From contig NZ_AOIP01000014.1 of the NCBI RefSeq assembly GCF_000337535.1, forward strand, positions 124,001-188,000: a stretch of DNA of 64,000 nt, given 5' to 3'. Of the stretch, positions 17,319 through 26,197 are shown in pieces. The stretch's first letter is position 1, and each line of letters begins with the position of its first letter. Made by a program: the position numbers and the translations under genes. This DNA comes from Natrialba aegyptia DSM 13077 (lineage in GTDB: Archaea > Halobacteriota > Halobacteria > Halobacteriales > Natrialbaceae). The notes beneath the pieces are model-generated. The model had not been told where the DNA came from. It did not search any database and saw only the letters and a program-made list of their open reading frames with translations.

Positions 17319-17432
17319 ACCGCGCTCACCGCCGGAGACAACCGGGCGGACGGCAAAACGGAACTGACGACTGAAACTGACGGCCGAGAACGAACGGTCT
17401 GACGGCGTCGCTCGAGCTGAACTCGGGGCGAC

Positions 17433-18371
17433 TTAGGGAAGGTCGACGGCGACGTCTTCCTGCAGACTCGCTGCTTTGACGGTATTGTACAGTAACATTG
17501 CGCGCGTCATCGGTCCGACGCCGCCCGGAACGGGCGTGATTGCGCTCGCTTTCTCCTTCGCGCTCTCGAACTCGACGTCGCCGACGAGTTCGTATCCCTT
17601 CTCGGTGTCAGACTGGTCAGACGCCGTCTGACTGTCCTCCGAACGCCGTTCGGAGACATCCACGCGATTGACGCCGACGTCGATCACGACTGCGCCCTCG
17701 CCGATCATCGAGCCGTCGATCAGTTCGGGGACGCCGACGGCGGCGACGACGATATCCGCGCTCCGGGTCTTCGCGCCGAGATCGTCGGTGCGGGAGTGAC
17801 AGACCGTCACCGTGGCGTTGCCGTCTTCGGCCTTCTGGATCAGGAGGTTCGCCAGGGGCTTGCCGACGATGTCCGAGCGGCCGACGATCGTGACGTCTTT
17901 TCCTTCCGGTTCGACGCCGGCGGTTTCGAGCAATTTCTGGATCCCGTGGGGCGTGCAGGGCCGAAAGCGGGCGTCGCCGGCGACGAGGCGACCGACGTTC
18001 TCGGGGTGGAAGCCGTCGACGTCCTTGATCGGGTCGACGCGGCGGATGACCTCGCGGTAGTCGACGTGGTCCGGGACCGGAGCCTGGACGATGTAGCCGT
18101 GAACGTCGGGGTCCTCGTTGAGGTCGGCGATGGCGTCGTACAGTTCCGCGGGCGAGGCGTCCCCGTCGACATCGACGTGGTGGCTCTCGATGCCGACCTC
18201 CTCGCAGTCGCGCTGTTTCATGTTCACGTAGGTCTGGCTGGCGGGGTCGTCGCCCATCAACACCGTCGCCAGTCCCGGCCGCGCGCCCGCGTCGGCGAGC
18301 GTCTCGATAGCGGCCGTTAGATCGTCACGAATCTGGCTCGCGACGGCGTTGCCGTCGATGATCTCCGTCAT
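17433..18371 (-). CDS. folD: Bifunctional methylene-THF dehydrogenase/methenyl-THF cyclohydrolase
   Basis: 312 residues from the ATG at 18371 (MTEIIDGNAVASQI). It interconverts methylene-, methenyl- and formyl-tetrahydrofolate with NADP. Family marks are the catalytic YVNMKQRDCEEVGI (Tyr-x3-Lys), GYIVQAPVPDHVD, PIKDVDGFHPENVG, FRPCTPHGIQKLL, the nucleotide-binding VGRSDIVGKPLANLL and TPVPGGVGPMTRAML. A polar insertion of about 20 residues (SERRSEDSQTASDQSDTE) before GYELVGDV is a salt-adapted loop not needed for the fold. Stands alone. Confidence 0.97.
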   Translation of the reverse strand: MTEIIDGNAVASQIRDDLTAAIETLADAGARPGLATVLMGDDPASQTYVNMKQRDCEEVGIESHHVDVDGDASPAELYDAIADLNEDPDVHGYIVQAPVPDHVDYREVIRRVDPIKDVDGFHPENVGRLVAGDARFRPCTPHGIQKLLETAGVEPEGKDVTIVGRSDIVGKPLANLLIQKAEDGNATVTVCHSRTDDLGAKTRSADIVVAAVGVPELIDGSMIGEGAVVIDVGVNRVDVSERRSEDSQTASDQSDTEKGYELVGDVEFESAKEKASAITPVPGGVGPMTRAMLLYNTVKAASLQEDVAVDLP

Positions 18372-18557
18372 AGTGCAACCGGCGGTCGCGACACTAATCA
18401 ATGCTCGGGTTCGTGCCTACCACGGCGTGTAGAATGACCTAAAATATGCACTCTTGTGGATACTATTTGAGCGGAATCGAGTTCAGGTGAGCAACAGCAC
18501 GCAAGCCGTGATCGCTCTCCCACATCTGTTTTGATGCTCCGCGGAATACGGTCCCCT

Positions 18558-19562
18558 ATGGAGTACACCACGCTTGGTAACACCGGAACGACCGTCTCGA
18601 AACTCTGCTTTGGCACCTGGCGATTCGGCATGACACACGGCGATACCGTCGAAACAACCCGCGAGGAGGCCCACGACCTACTCGATGCCGCCTGGGATCA
18701 CGGCATCAACTTCATCGACACCGCAAACGTCTACGGCGATCCCAACGGCACCAGCGAGGAGTGGATCGGCGAGTGGCTCGACGACCGCGACCACGACCGC
18801 GAGGACCTCGTCATCGCCTCGAAGGTCTACTTCCCCTTCGACGGCTGGGGCGAGCCCGGCCCGAACGACTCCGGACTCGGCCGCAAGCACATCCGCGCCC
18901 AGATCGAGGGCACCCTCGACCGACTCGGCACCGACTACCTCGACCTCTACTACATCCACCGCTGGGACGAAAACACCCCCATCCGAGAAACCCTCTCCGT
19001 CCTCACCGAACTCGTCCGCGAAGGCAAAGTCCACTACCTCGGTGCCTCCACGATGGCCGCCTGGCAACTCACCAAGGCGCTGTGGACCAGCGACGTCGAG
19101 GGACTCGAGCGCTTCGACGTGACCCAGCCGATGGTCAACGCCGCGGCCTACGACGCCGTCGGCGACTACCTCGACGTCTGTGCCGATCAGGACCTCGCGG
19201 TCTGTCCGTACTCCCCGCTCGGCGGCGGCTTCCTGACTGGCAAGTACGAACGCACCGACGACGGCGGCGTCGAGGCACCCGACGGCTCTCGAGGCAGCCT
19301 CTCCGAGATGTTCGAAGATCGCTACGCGACCGACCAGGCCTGGGACGTACTGGAAGCCGTCGAATCAGTCGCCGGCGACGTCGACGCCACGCCAGCCCAA
19401 GTGTCGCTGCGCTGGCTGATCGAACAGGATCGCTTTACGTGCGTGCCGATCGTCGGCGCGCGAACGCCCGACCAACTCGAGGAGAACGTCGCCGCGGTTG
19501 AACTCGATCTGACGGCCGACCAGTTCGAACGGATCGACGAGGCACGACAGGGCGACGCCTAG
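18558..19562 (+). CDS. Aldo/keto reductase
   Basis: 334 residues from the ATG at 18558 (MEYTTLGNTGTTVSK). NAD(P)H-dependent reduction of carbonyls on a TIM barrel. The catalytic tetrad is visible: Asp and Tyr in INFIDTANVYGD, Lys in VIASKVYF, His in LYYIHRWDE. Later ACPYSPLGGG-type and VPIVGARTPDQLEEN stretches form the cofactor site. It resembles the YghZ/Kv-beta-like AKR branch. The natural substrate is unknown. Its stop is 7 bases from the convergent ctaAB fusion gene. Confidence 0.93.
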   Translation: MEYTTLGNTGTTVSKLCFGTWRFGMTHGDTVETTREEAHDLLDAAWDHGINFIDTANVYGDPNGTSEEWIGEWLDDRDHDREDLVIASKVYFPFDGWGEPGPNDSGLGRKHIRAQIEGTLDRLGTDYLDLYYIHRWDENTPIRETLSVLTELVREGKVHYLGASTMAAWQLTKALWTSDVEGLERFDVTQPMVNAAAYDAVGDYLDVCADQDLAVCPYSPLGGGFLTGKYERTDDGGVEAPDGSRGSLSEMFEDRYATDQAWDVLEAVESVAGDVDATPAQVSLRWLIEQDRFTCVPIVGARTPDQLEENVAAVELDLTADQFERIDEARQGDA

Positions 19563-19569
19563 CCCGAAT

Positions 19570-21081
19570 CTAAAAGATCGGCGACGTGAGCACGAGCGCG
19601 TCCACGAGAATCGCGACGAGGACGGCACCGAGGAAGGCGTTCGACGCGTGGAACGCGTGAAACGCTGCGGCCTCGGTCTGCTTGAAGTGGAGACGAACCG
19701 CCGCCCAGAGGAAGAGTCCGCCGAAGACGACGACCGTTCCCGCATACAGCGCGCCGAGATCGGAGATCCAGGCCAGCGCGACCGTCCCGACGAGCGTCGC
19801 CGCGAGGTAGTAGAGGATGTGTTTTCGCGTCGCCGTCTCGCCGCGAACGACGGGCATCATCGGGAAGCCGCCGCGGGCGTAATCGTCCTTGTAGGCCAGC
19901 GCGAGGTTGTAGAAGTGCGCCGGCGTCCAGAGGAAGATCACGCCCGCGAGAGCGAGCCCCCCGAGACCGATCTCGTTCGTGACCGCAGCCCAGCCGATCA
20001 TCGCCGGCAACGCGCCAGCGAACCCGCCGATGACCGTGTTCTGGACGGTATTCGGTTTGAGAACCAGCGTGTAGATGACGCTGTAAAACAGAATTGCGGC
20101 GAGGCCGAGTGCGGCCGCCAGCACGTTGATCGTCAGGAATACGGCGAGCGAAGCCGCCGTCAGACCGATGCCGAAGAGCAGGGCGTTTCGGACCGGAATC
20201 AGCTCGGTCGCAAGCGGCCGGTCTGCCGTCCTGGACATCCGTTTGTCCACGTCGCGCTCCAGGATGTGGTTGAAGGTTCCCGATGCTCCGATCGCGAGGA
20301 CGCCCCCGCTGAGCGTCGCGAGGATCGTCGGCACTTCCAAATTGCGACCGGCGGCGAGGGCCATCCCCGCCGCGGCGACGAGACAGAGCAGCCACATCAG
20401 CCGCGGCTTCATCATCTTGAAGTAGGCAAAGGCGGTGAGGCGAGCGCGAGCGAGGCGACCGGTCGGCAGATCGAAACCGGAACCGGTCGCGTCGGAATCG
20501 ACTCCGGAGTCGGCGTTGTCGGCTGCGATCGGTTCCGGTTCGGTATCCGCTCCCCCGAGTAGTCCGCTTTCGCGGTCGATGCCGTCGTCGTGTTTATCCC
20601 CGGTCGTCCGTTCGAGATTCCAGGCCAGCGCGAGCACGATCGCTCCGAAGAGAACGACGCCGAGTCCGAGGTGCAATCCCGGCACGATCGCGGCATCGCC
20701 CACGGTCGCCGTCATCGCACCGACGCCGATCTGGACGACGTACAACACCGCGCCGACGAGAATCGACGCCCGAACGCCGCGCGAAACGTCGCCGGCGATC
20801 GCGCCGAACGCCGTCGTCGCGACGAGTATGCCGACCAGAACAGCAGCGATGCGGTGACCCCACGCGATCACGAGTTCAGTCTGGTTCAGCGGGTCCGCCG
20901 GGGCGTGACAGGTTGGCCACGTCGAACACGCTGCAGCCGCGTCCGTTAGCGATGTCGTTGCGCCGATGATCAAGAGCAGATAGACGCCGAGGGCGGTCGC
21001 TGTGAGCAGTCCTGAGAAGCGACGGCGCGTGCCGATCGGACGAGGGAACGGCGCGGATGCTGATGCCACGACTAGTCTCAT
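19570..21081 (-). CDS. CtaA-CtaB fusion: heme A synthase-like domain plus heme o synthase
   Basis: 503 residues. Residues 1-160 are a compact four-span CtaA/Cox15-like domain with a Cys pair (C52, C58 in CSTWPTC) and histidines H76 (GHR) and H137 (GLHLG) at the family's heme-ligand positions. A polar linker (about 160-210) leads to CtaB, protoheme IX farnesyltransferase, with N271-x5-D277 and DKRMSRTADRPL as the prenyl-diphosphate site and about nine spans. Together they would convert heme b to heme o and perhaps heme a for terminal oxidases. I recall such fusions annotated as heme o synthase in haloarchaea. Confidence 0.92.
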   Translation of the reverse strand: MRLVVASASAPFPRPIGTRRRFSGLLTATALGVYLLLIIGATTSLTDAAAACSTWPTCHAPADPLNQTELVIAWGHRIAAVLVGILVATTAFGAIAGDVSRGVRASILVGAVLYVVQIGVGAMTATVGDAAIVPGLHLGLGVVLFGAIVLALAWNLERTTGDKHDDGIDRESGLLGGADTEPEPIAADNADSGVDSDATGSGFDLPTGRLARARLTAFAYFKMMKPRLMWLLCLVAAAGMALAAGRNLEVPTILATLSGGVLAIGASGTFNHILERDVDKRMSRTADRPLATELIPVRNALLFGIGLTAASLAVFLTINVLAAALGLAAILFYSVIYTLVLKPNTVQNTVIGGFAGALPAMIGWAAVTNEIGLGGLALAGVIFLWTPAHFYNLALAYKDDYARGGFPMMPVVRGETATRKHILYYLAATLVGTVALAWISDLGALYAGTVVVFGGLFLWAAVRLHFKQTEAAAFHAFHASNAFLGAVLVAILVDALVLTSPIF

Positions 21082-21221
21082 CTAGAGCCTTCGCGTCCGT
21101 GTATTTATGGCTCCCGTTTTTCCGGACCAGTAACGCCGCCCACCGACACCTGCACTCAGTCCGGGCACGGCACCGATTCACAGCCCGGGAGAGACCCAGT
21201 TTTCATAGCCGTTGACGGCAT

Positions 21222-21497
21222 ATGTCTGCACCCGTGCAAAGCGAGAACAGACCGGCCGACGCGTCGGATGCACCGATTCGCTGTCCGGACTGCGGGCAGC
21301 CGTTTCACACCCGGCGGCTCCAGCGACTCCACCGCGGGCTCGAGCATCCGGACGAACTCGCCGATCGAGAGCGCGCCGCCGTCGAGCGCGCCCACCGCGA
21401 GGAAACCGCCGAGATCCGCCGGTTTCGGTTGCTTGCACTCGGCGCTGTACTCTTGCTTTACTTCTGTACGCTGTTTCTGTACGCCGTCGTCACCTGA
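21222..21497 (+). CDS. Single zinc-finger membrane-anchored small protein (DUF7410 type)
   Basis: 91 residues. A C2H2-like finger lies at about 21-42 (IRCPDCGQPFHTRRLQRLHRGLEH: CxxC, then two His). After a charged helix (ERAAVERAHREETAEIRR) there is a single C-terminal membrane span (LLALGAVLLLYFCTLFLYAVV). It is divergent from the ctaAB fusion. I recall this arrangement near heme/oxidase genes in haloarchaea (DUF7410), which hints at a role in oxidase assembly, but that is inference. Confidence 0.75.
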   Translation: MSAPVQSENRPADASDAPIRCPDCGQPFHTRRLQRLHRGLEHPDELADRERAAVERAHREETAEIRRFRLLALGAVLLLYFCTLFLYAVVT

Positions 21498-21523
21498 TCT
21501 CAGAGTTCACAGTCACGACCCGT

Positions 21524-21841
21524 TCACATCCCCATATCCGCCGCCGCCTCCGGAACCGGCAATGCCCCGGGCGACACCTCGAGCAGCTCCGCGACGTGAT
21601 CGAGTGCCATGTCGAAGCCATAATAGCGCTCGAGTTCGTCGCCGTCGGCCGTCGGTCGGACTTTGAGCATGGCGTACCCCTCGCGATTCTGTGCGATTGC
21701 GGCGGTCGTCCCCGCGCCGGCCGAACTCTCGGCGTCTGGCGTCACGACGCTGAACTCGAGACGCCGCTCCGTCTCCGTCTCGTCGTAGGTCGCTCGGATG
21801 CCGTTGCCGTGTTCCTCCGTCGTCACTGTCTCGTCGGTCAT
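21524..21841 (-). CDS. Small haloarchaeal protein (DUF7111 type)
   Basis: 105 residues from the ATG at 21841; another ATG eight codons upstream is possible. Acidic and soluble, with a beta-rich front (GIRATYDETETERRLEFSVV), an Ala/Gly-rich middle, then YAMLKVRPTADGDELERYYGFDMALDHVAELL. I associate it with DUF7111, haloarchaea-only and of unknown function. It converges with the DUF7410-type gene, 26 bases apart. Confidence 0.65.
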   Translation of the reverse strand: MTDETVTTEEHGNGIRATYDETETERRLEFSVVTPDAESSAGAGTTAAIAQNREGYAMLKVRPTADGDELERYYGFDMALDHVAELLEVSPGALPVPEAAADMGM

Positions 21842-22005
21842 GCGCTGCACTCGTGTGCGGGCCATCGGGAAAGTATCGGTTCCGGTCGGGACGCTGTGAA
21901 CAGCGTTCGCGATGGCGCAGTGGATTCGCCGACTGTCGCCGAACGGGACCGTCTGTCACGGACGGCTGTCGACGAATCGATACCGCTTTTTTGCCGCCAC
22001 CACGA

Positions 22006-22950
22006 GTGTTTCGCGTGCGCGAGAGCGAGTCCGAGAGCCGGTCGGCCGGGCGCTGGCAGTCTCCGCGGCTGCTCGCGGCGTTTCGATTGACGAGATTGGT
22101 CGCGCTCCAGTGGCTCGTCGTGGCGGTCGTCGGGTTCTTCGCGTTCGCCTACTGCGGTGTGCGACTGGCGGCCGCGCTACAGGGGCGACACCTAGAGCGG
22201 ATCGCCGTGCCGGCGGTCCCGCCGGAGACCGCCGTGCTCTGGGGCGGGCTCGCCTTCGTGATACTGGCGCTCGTCGTCGGACTCCACGAGTGCTTCCACG
22301 GCGTCGCGATGGCCCGATACGGCAGCGATCCCTCCTACGGAATCGGGGTGTCGTACTTCGTCCTGCCCTACGCCTACACCGAGGTCGAGCGCGCTCGCTA
22401 CACCAGAGCGCAGATGCTCGTCGTCCTGCTCGCGCCGGTCGTGGGGATTACGGTGCTCGGGCTCGCACTCGTGGCCCTGATCCCGAAGCTCTCGGCTGTC
22501 GTGCTGGTCGCGCTCGCGGCCAACGGTGCCGGCTCGATCGGCGACCTCTGGATGGCCGGCGTCCTGCTGCAGTATCCTGCGGGGGTCCGCGTCGACGCGC
22601 TGCCGAACAGTACCGTGCAGGGGTTCGGCGTCTACGGCCCGCCCGACGAGTCGATCGCGCGACGGTCCGCCAGCGAAGTGCTCTCGCGGATCGCCGCCGG
22701 CGCGATCGCCACGCTCGCCCTCTTCGGCGCGCTCGCCATCGTGCTCGCCCTCGCCTCGCTCGCCGTCGGCTCGGGAACGGTCGAACTCGGACCGGTCGCC
22801 GGTCGCTGGGTTCTCTTCCGCCACGAGGTGGACGCGACCGGGACGGCGTGGATCGAGATCGGCGAGTGGCCGGTTCTCGGGCTGGCGATCACGGGCGGTC
22901 TCCTCTGGGCCGGGTTCGGTGCTGTTCGCGCGCGCTTCAGGAACTACTAA
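22006..22950 (+). CDS. DUF3267-type membrane zinc metalloprotease homologue
   Basis: About 314 residues from a GTG at 22006; a GTG three codons on is equally possible, and an ATG far upstream (21853) would add Arg-rich sequence unlike a protein. Six or so membrane spans. HECFH in VVGLHECFHGVAMARYG is an HExxH zinc-protease motif inside a span, and the following YFVLPYAYTEVERARYTRAQM with LLAPVVGI resembles DUF3267/site-2-protease-like proteins. The substrate is unknown. No obvious operon partner. Confidence 0.78.
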   Translation: MFRVRESESESRSAGRWQSPRLLAAFRLTRLVALQWLVVAVVGFFAFAYCGVRLAAALQGRHLERIAVPAVPPETAVLWGGLAFVILALVVGLHECFHGVAMARYGSDPSYGIGVSYFVLPYAYTEVERARYTRAQMLVVLLAPVVGITVLGLALVALIPKLSAVVLVALAANGAGSIGDLWMAGVLLQYPAGVRVDALPNSTVQGFGVYGPPDESIARRSASEVLSRIAAGAIATLALFGALAIVLALASLAVGSGTVELGPVAGRWVLFRHEVDATGTAWIEIGEWPVLGLAITGGLLWAGFGAVRARFRNY

Positions 22951-23066
22951 CACGAACCAAACCTGAACTCGCGGCTGCCGGAGCGGTACCGACCGCGCCC
23001 GTTTTCGCTTTCGATCTTCCTGAAATCGGATCATCAACCAGAATACATTACTGCGAGAGAGTTCAC

Positions 23067-23561
23067 ATGTCCGTGATGGTCGATCCAGAACGGCTTCTCG
23101 AGCGACCGGACGTATTGTCGACCACTGAGACCGTTCGAATCAGTCCGAAAGCGGTCCCGGAGTATCGCACCCTCGACAGCCACGCGGCGGTGGGGATCAC
23201 GAACGAACGCGGGGAGGTGCTCCTCGCCGACGACGGCGCTCACGGTCCGGGGCTTCCCGCGCGGGCGGTGAGTCGGAACGATCGCTGGATCGACGCAGCG
23301 ACGGCCATCGTCGAGGGGATTTGCGGTGAACTCGAGTATGAATTGGCCGTCAGAAAGGTTCGCCGAACGAGATTCGCTGTCGAACAACGCGACGAACGGA
23401 TCTCGATGTACAACGTGATATTCGACGTGGAGAGCGAGGAGACGGCGAAGGTAACGCCGACGGGAGCTGCCCACGAGCAATACGACTCGGTCGAGTGGGC
23501 GTCGTCCGTGCCGGTCGAGCAGAGCGGTGCCATGGCCGAGGATATCCGGTTATTCGTCTGA
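23067..23561 (+). CDS. Nudix-fold-like protein with degenerate Nudix box
   Basis: 164 residues from the ATG at 23067. The pattern of a Nudix domain is recognisable: AVGITNERGEVLLADDG, a helix in the Nudix-box position (WIDAATAIVEGICGELEYE), then RRTRFAVEQ and YNVIFDVESEE. The box itself lacks the REUXEEXGU glutamates that bind Mg, so hydrolase activity is doubtful; a sensor or binding role is possible. The family assignment rests on pattern only. No operon partner is evident. Confidence 0.6.
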   Translation: MSVMVDPERLLERPDVLSTTETVRISPKAVPEYRTLDSHAAVGITNERGEVLLADDGAHGPGLPARAVSRNDRWIDAATAIVEGICGELEYELAVRKVRRTRFAVEQRDERISMYNVIFDVESEETAKVTPTGAAHEQYDSVEWASSVPVEQSGAMAEDIRLFV

Positions 23562-23612
23562 ACTCGCGCGGGAATCGTAACGCTCGTGGGCTATTCTCGC
23601 CGAGTATAGAAT

Positions 23613-23981
23613 ATGGGAAAGTGGCTTCAGAGCGGACGGCGGCGTGATCTCTGCGTGCTTCTTGCGGCCGCAGGGAGAGCGGACGGCGGGACGACGAAAG
23701 CGACAACCGAGGACGAATCGGAAGACGAGAACGGACGGGAAGAGGCAGGCGGAACAACCGGAGAACTGCGCGGCCAGCGGCTCAAATCGCAACTCGAATC
23801 GCACTACGACGATCGTATCGAACCGAAGGCGTTCTACGGCTCGCTCTCGGCGCTCGTCGATGCGGGATTCGTCGAGAAGCGAACGGCTGGCATCCACGAC
23901 GCGTACGCGCTGACGGCGGCCGGCGAACGCCGACTGGACGACCACTACGAGTGGATGCGCGACTGTTTGGAGACTTCGTGA
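23613..23981 (+). CDS. PadR-like winged-helix regulator
   Basis: 122 residues. The start LQSGRRRDLCVLLAAAG is followed by an acidic, Thr/Glu-rich insertion (about 25-48) that splits the winged helix. The second half, LKSQLESHYDDRIEPKAFYGSLSALVDAGFVEKR and AYALTAAGERRLDDHYEWM, is a typical PadR-like recognition helix, wing and C-terminal helix. The insertion is unusual for so short a regulator. No target is evident. Confidence 0.82.
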   Translation: MGKWLQSGRRRDLCVLLAAAGRADGGTTKATTEDESEDENGREEAGGTTGELRGQRLKSQLESHYDDRIEPKAFYGSLSALVDAGFVEKRTAGIHDAYALTAAGERRLDDHYEWMRDCLETS

Positions 23982-24037
23982 CCGTTCTGCGTACCGCTTC
24001 ATCTCCTGAACTCGGTGAATCAGTCACGTCCCGGCCA

Positions 24038-24868
24038 TCACTCTCGATCCTGGCCGATCAAGAATCCGAGCGCCGCACCGGAGAGCGTGAACGGCCACGT
24101 GACGGTCACGAACGCGAGGACGGAACAGAGTTCACCGACGCCGCCGACGCCGGACCGCCACCGTTCGCGGCGAGTGCAGACGCCGAGGACGAGTCCGATC
24201 GCGGGCAAAATCCAGACGGCGGTGCCGATAATTGCACCGGCGGTCGAGGGGAGTTCAGTGCCGACGAGCGGAATCTCGCGGACGGTAGTGAGAGCCACCC
24301 CCGAAAAGCTGCCGTCGTAGGCGGCGGTTCCGAAAAGAACGGCGGTCCAGACGCCGACGACGGCCCACGCGTTTCGTGGCGTCAACTGCGGCGTTCCGTG
24401 CCGCGCCATCATCGCGCCGAGCGTCAGTGCGAGCGCCCCGGCGAAGCCGACCGGAATGCGGTACGATTCGGGGAGGACGGGCGGCGATCGGTCCATCTTG
24501 ACGATGCTGAGCCTGTATGCGGTATCGTCTACCGTAACGACTTCCGAGACGTGTTCGAACAGCCCGGCCGTCGGAACCGCCTCGCGGCTTTCGTATCGGG
24601 GCCAGTCGTGCCCGCCGCCCTGATCCTCGCGGAACCAGCCGTCGGGGAGGTCGTCGGCTGCCTCGGTCGTTTCGATCGCGGCCTCGACGGCTGCTGCCGT
24701 CTCGGGCGGCAGCGATTCGATCGGGACCCGCTCCGCGTCCGACACGGAGTGAACCTCGCCTGCGCGGAGTTCGTATGCATCAGGATGGTGCGGCCAAAGA
24801 TAGAACGGGTTGACGAGTAATCCGATGCCGAGGACGATCAGGAGGGCGGCTCGAACGCGGGCGGACAT
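24038..24868 (-). CDS. Multispan membrane protein, unknown
   Basis: 276 residues. One N-terminal span (ALLIVLGIGLLVNPFYLWP), then about 100 outside residues beginning YELRAGEVHSVSDAERVPIESLPPE, a pattern I have seen in uncharacterised haloarchaeal proteins, then four spans from about residue 140. The extracytoplasmic domain carries WPRYESREAVPTAGLFEHV and VTVDDTAYRLSIV. No enzyme motif. Converges with the PadR-like gene. Confidence 0.7.
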   Translation of the reverse strand: MSARVRAALLIVLGIGLLVNPFYLWPHHPDAYELRAGEVHSVSDAERVPIESLPPETAAAVEAAIETTEAADDLPDGWFREDQGGGHDWPRYESREAVPTAGLFEHVSEVVTVDDTAYRLSIVKMDRSPPVLPESYRIPVGFAGALALTLGAMMARHGTPQLTPRNAWAVVGVWTAVLFGTAAYDGSFSGVALTTVREIPLVGTELPSTAGAIIGTAVWILPAIGLVLGVCTRRERWRSGVGGVGELCSVLAFVTVTWPFTLSGAALGFLIGQDRE

Positions 24869-24973
24869 GAGTTCGTTTTCCTCGTCTAATTCACGTTAGA
24901 TATATGTAGTGAATCGCGCCGGTGATCTCGAAAAATCGTCCGCCGTCGACTGTCTCGCGAAAACCGAGTTCAG

Positions 24974-26119
24974 CTAGTTGTCGAGCAACTGGTCGCCGAT
25001 CGTGTTCCGCAGCACTTCGCTCGTCCCCTCGTAGATCTCGTTGAGTTTAGCGTCGCGGTAGAACCGCTCCGCGGGGAAGTCCTTGGTGTAGCCGTAGCCG
25101 CCGTGGATCTGGATGCCCTCGTTTGCGACCTCGCGGGAGATTTCGCTGGCGTAGAGTTTGGCCTGCGAGGAGTCTTTGATGTAGTCCTCGCCGCGGATCT
25201 TCTTGTCCGCGGCTTTGTGCATCAGCATCCGAGCCGCCTGGATCTTCGTGTCCATGTCCGCGAGCTTGTGTTTGATCGACTGGAACTCGCCGATCGGCTG
25301 GCCGAACTGCTCGCGCTCGCCGGCGTACTCGCGGGCCTCGTCGAACGCCGCTCGCGCGATCCCGAGACTGCGCGCTGCGATGGTGATCCGGCCGCCATTG
25401 AGCGTCTTCAGCGCCTGAACGAAGCCCTCGCCCTCCTCGCCGAGCAGGCGGTCCTCGGGCACGCGGAGGTCGTCGAACCGGAGTTCGGCCGTCGGACAGC
25501 CCTTGTCGCCGAGTTTCTCCTCCGTGTTCTCGACGATGAAGCCGTCGTCTTCCTCGGGGCGCACGACGAACGAGGAGATGCCCTTGTTGCCGGCGTCGGG
25601 GTCGGTCTTCGCGAACACCGTGACCGTATCGGCGACGGAGCCGTTCGAAATCCAGAGCTTGCCGCCGTCGATCACGTACTCGTCGCCGTCCTTCTCGGCG
25701 GTGGTCTCCATCGACGGCACGTCGCTGCCCGCACCGGCCTCCGAGAGGGCGAACGCACCGACATCCTCGCCCGCCGCAAGTGGCGTCAGGTACGACTCCT
25801 TCTGGGACTCGTTGCCGAACTCGTAAACCATGTTCCCCGCGAGCGAGGTGTGAGCCGCGACGACCGTTCCGAGGCCGCCTGAGCCGCGCGAAATCTCTTC
25901 GATTCCGATCGCGTAGGAGTGATAGTCGAGGCCGGCCCCGCCGTACTCCTCCGGGAAGGGCATCCCCATCAACCCGAGTTCAGCCATCTCATCGACGAGT
26001 TCTTGGGGGAACTCGTCCGTGTGGTCGATCTCGTCGGCGACGGGGACGACCTCCTCGTCGACGAACTCCGAGACCATGTCGCGGATCTGTTGTTGCTCAG
26101 CCGAGAGTGCGAAGTCCAT
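24974..26119 (-). CDS. Acyl-CoA dehydrogenase
   Basis: 381 residues, the normal length. FAD-dependent oxidation of acyl-CoA to enoyl-CoA, passing electrons to ETF. Signatures: ALSEAGAGSD and GGKLWISNGSVAD (acyl and flavin binding), ERQ-like REQFGQPIGEFQSIKHKLADM, and near the C-terminus QIHGGYGYTKDFPAERFYRDAKL followed by IYEGTSEV, whose Glu is the catalytic base. Chain-length preference cannot be read. It stands alone; an SDR-like gene lies upstream on the same strand, 78 bases away. Confidence 0.95.
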   Translation of the reverse strand: MDFALSAEQQQIRDMVSEFVDEEVVPVADEIDHTDEFPQELVDEMAELGLMGMPFPEEYGGAGLDYHSYAIGIEEISRGSGGLGTVVAAHTSLAGNMVYEFGNESQKESYLTPLAAGEDVGAFALSEAGAGSDVPSMETTAEKDGDEYVIDGGKLWISNGSVADTVTVFAKTDPDAGNKGISSFVVRPEEDDGFIVENTEEKLGDKGCPTAELRFDDLRVPEDRLLGEEGEGFVQALKTLNGGRITIAARSLGIARAAFDEAREYAGEREQFGQPIGEFQSIKHKLADMDTKIQAARMLMHKAADKKIRGEDYIKDSSQAKLYASEISREVANEGIQIHGGYGYTKDFPAERFYRDAKLNEIYEGTSEVLRNTIGDQLLDN

Positions 26120-26197
26120 AGCGGAGCTATTGCGGGGTCGATTCTTTATTGTTGTCTCTCCGCGTCGTCCACTGACGGTCGGTTGTATCGGGTTTAT

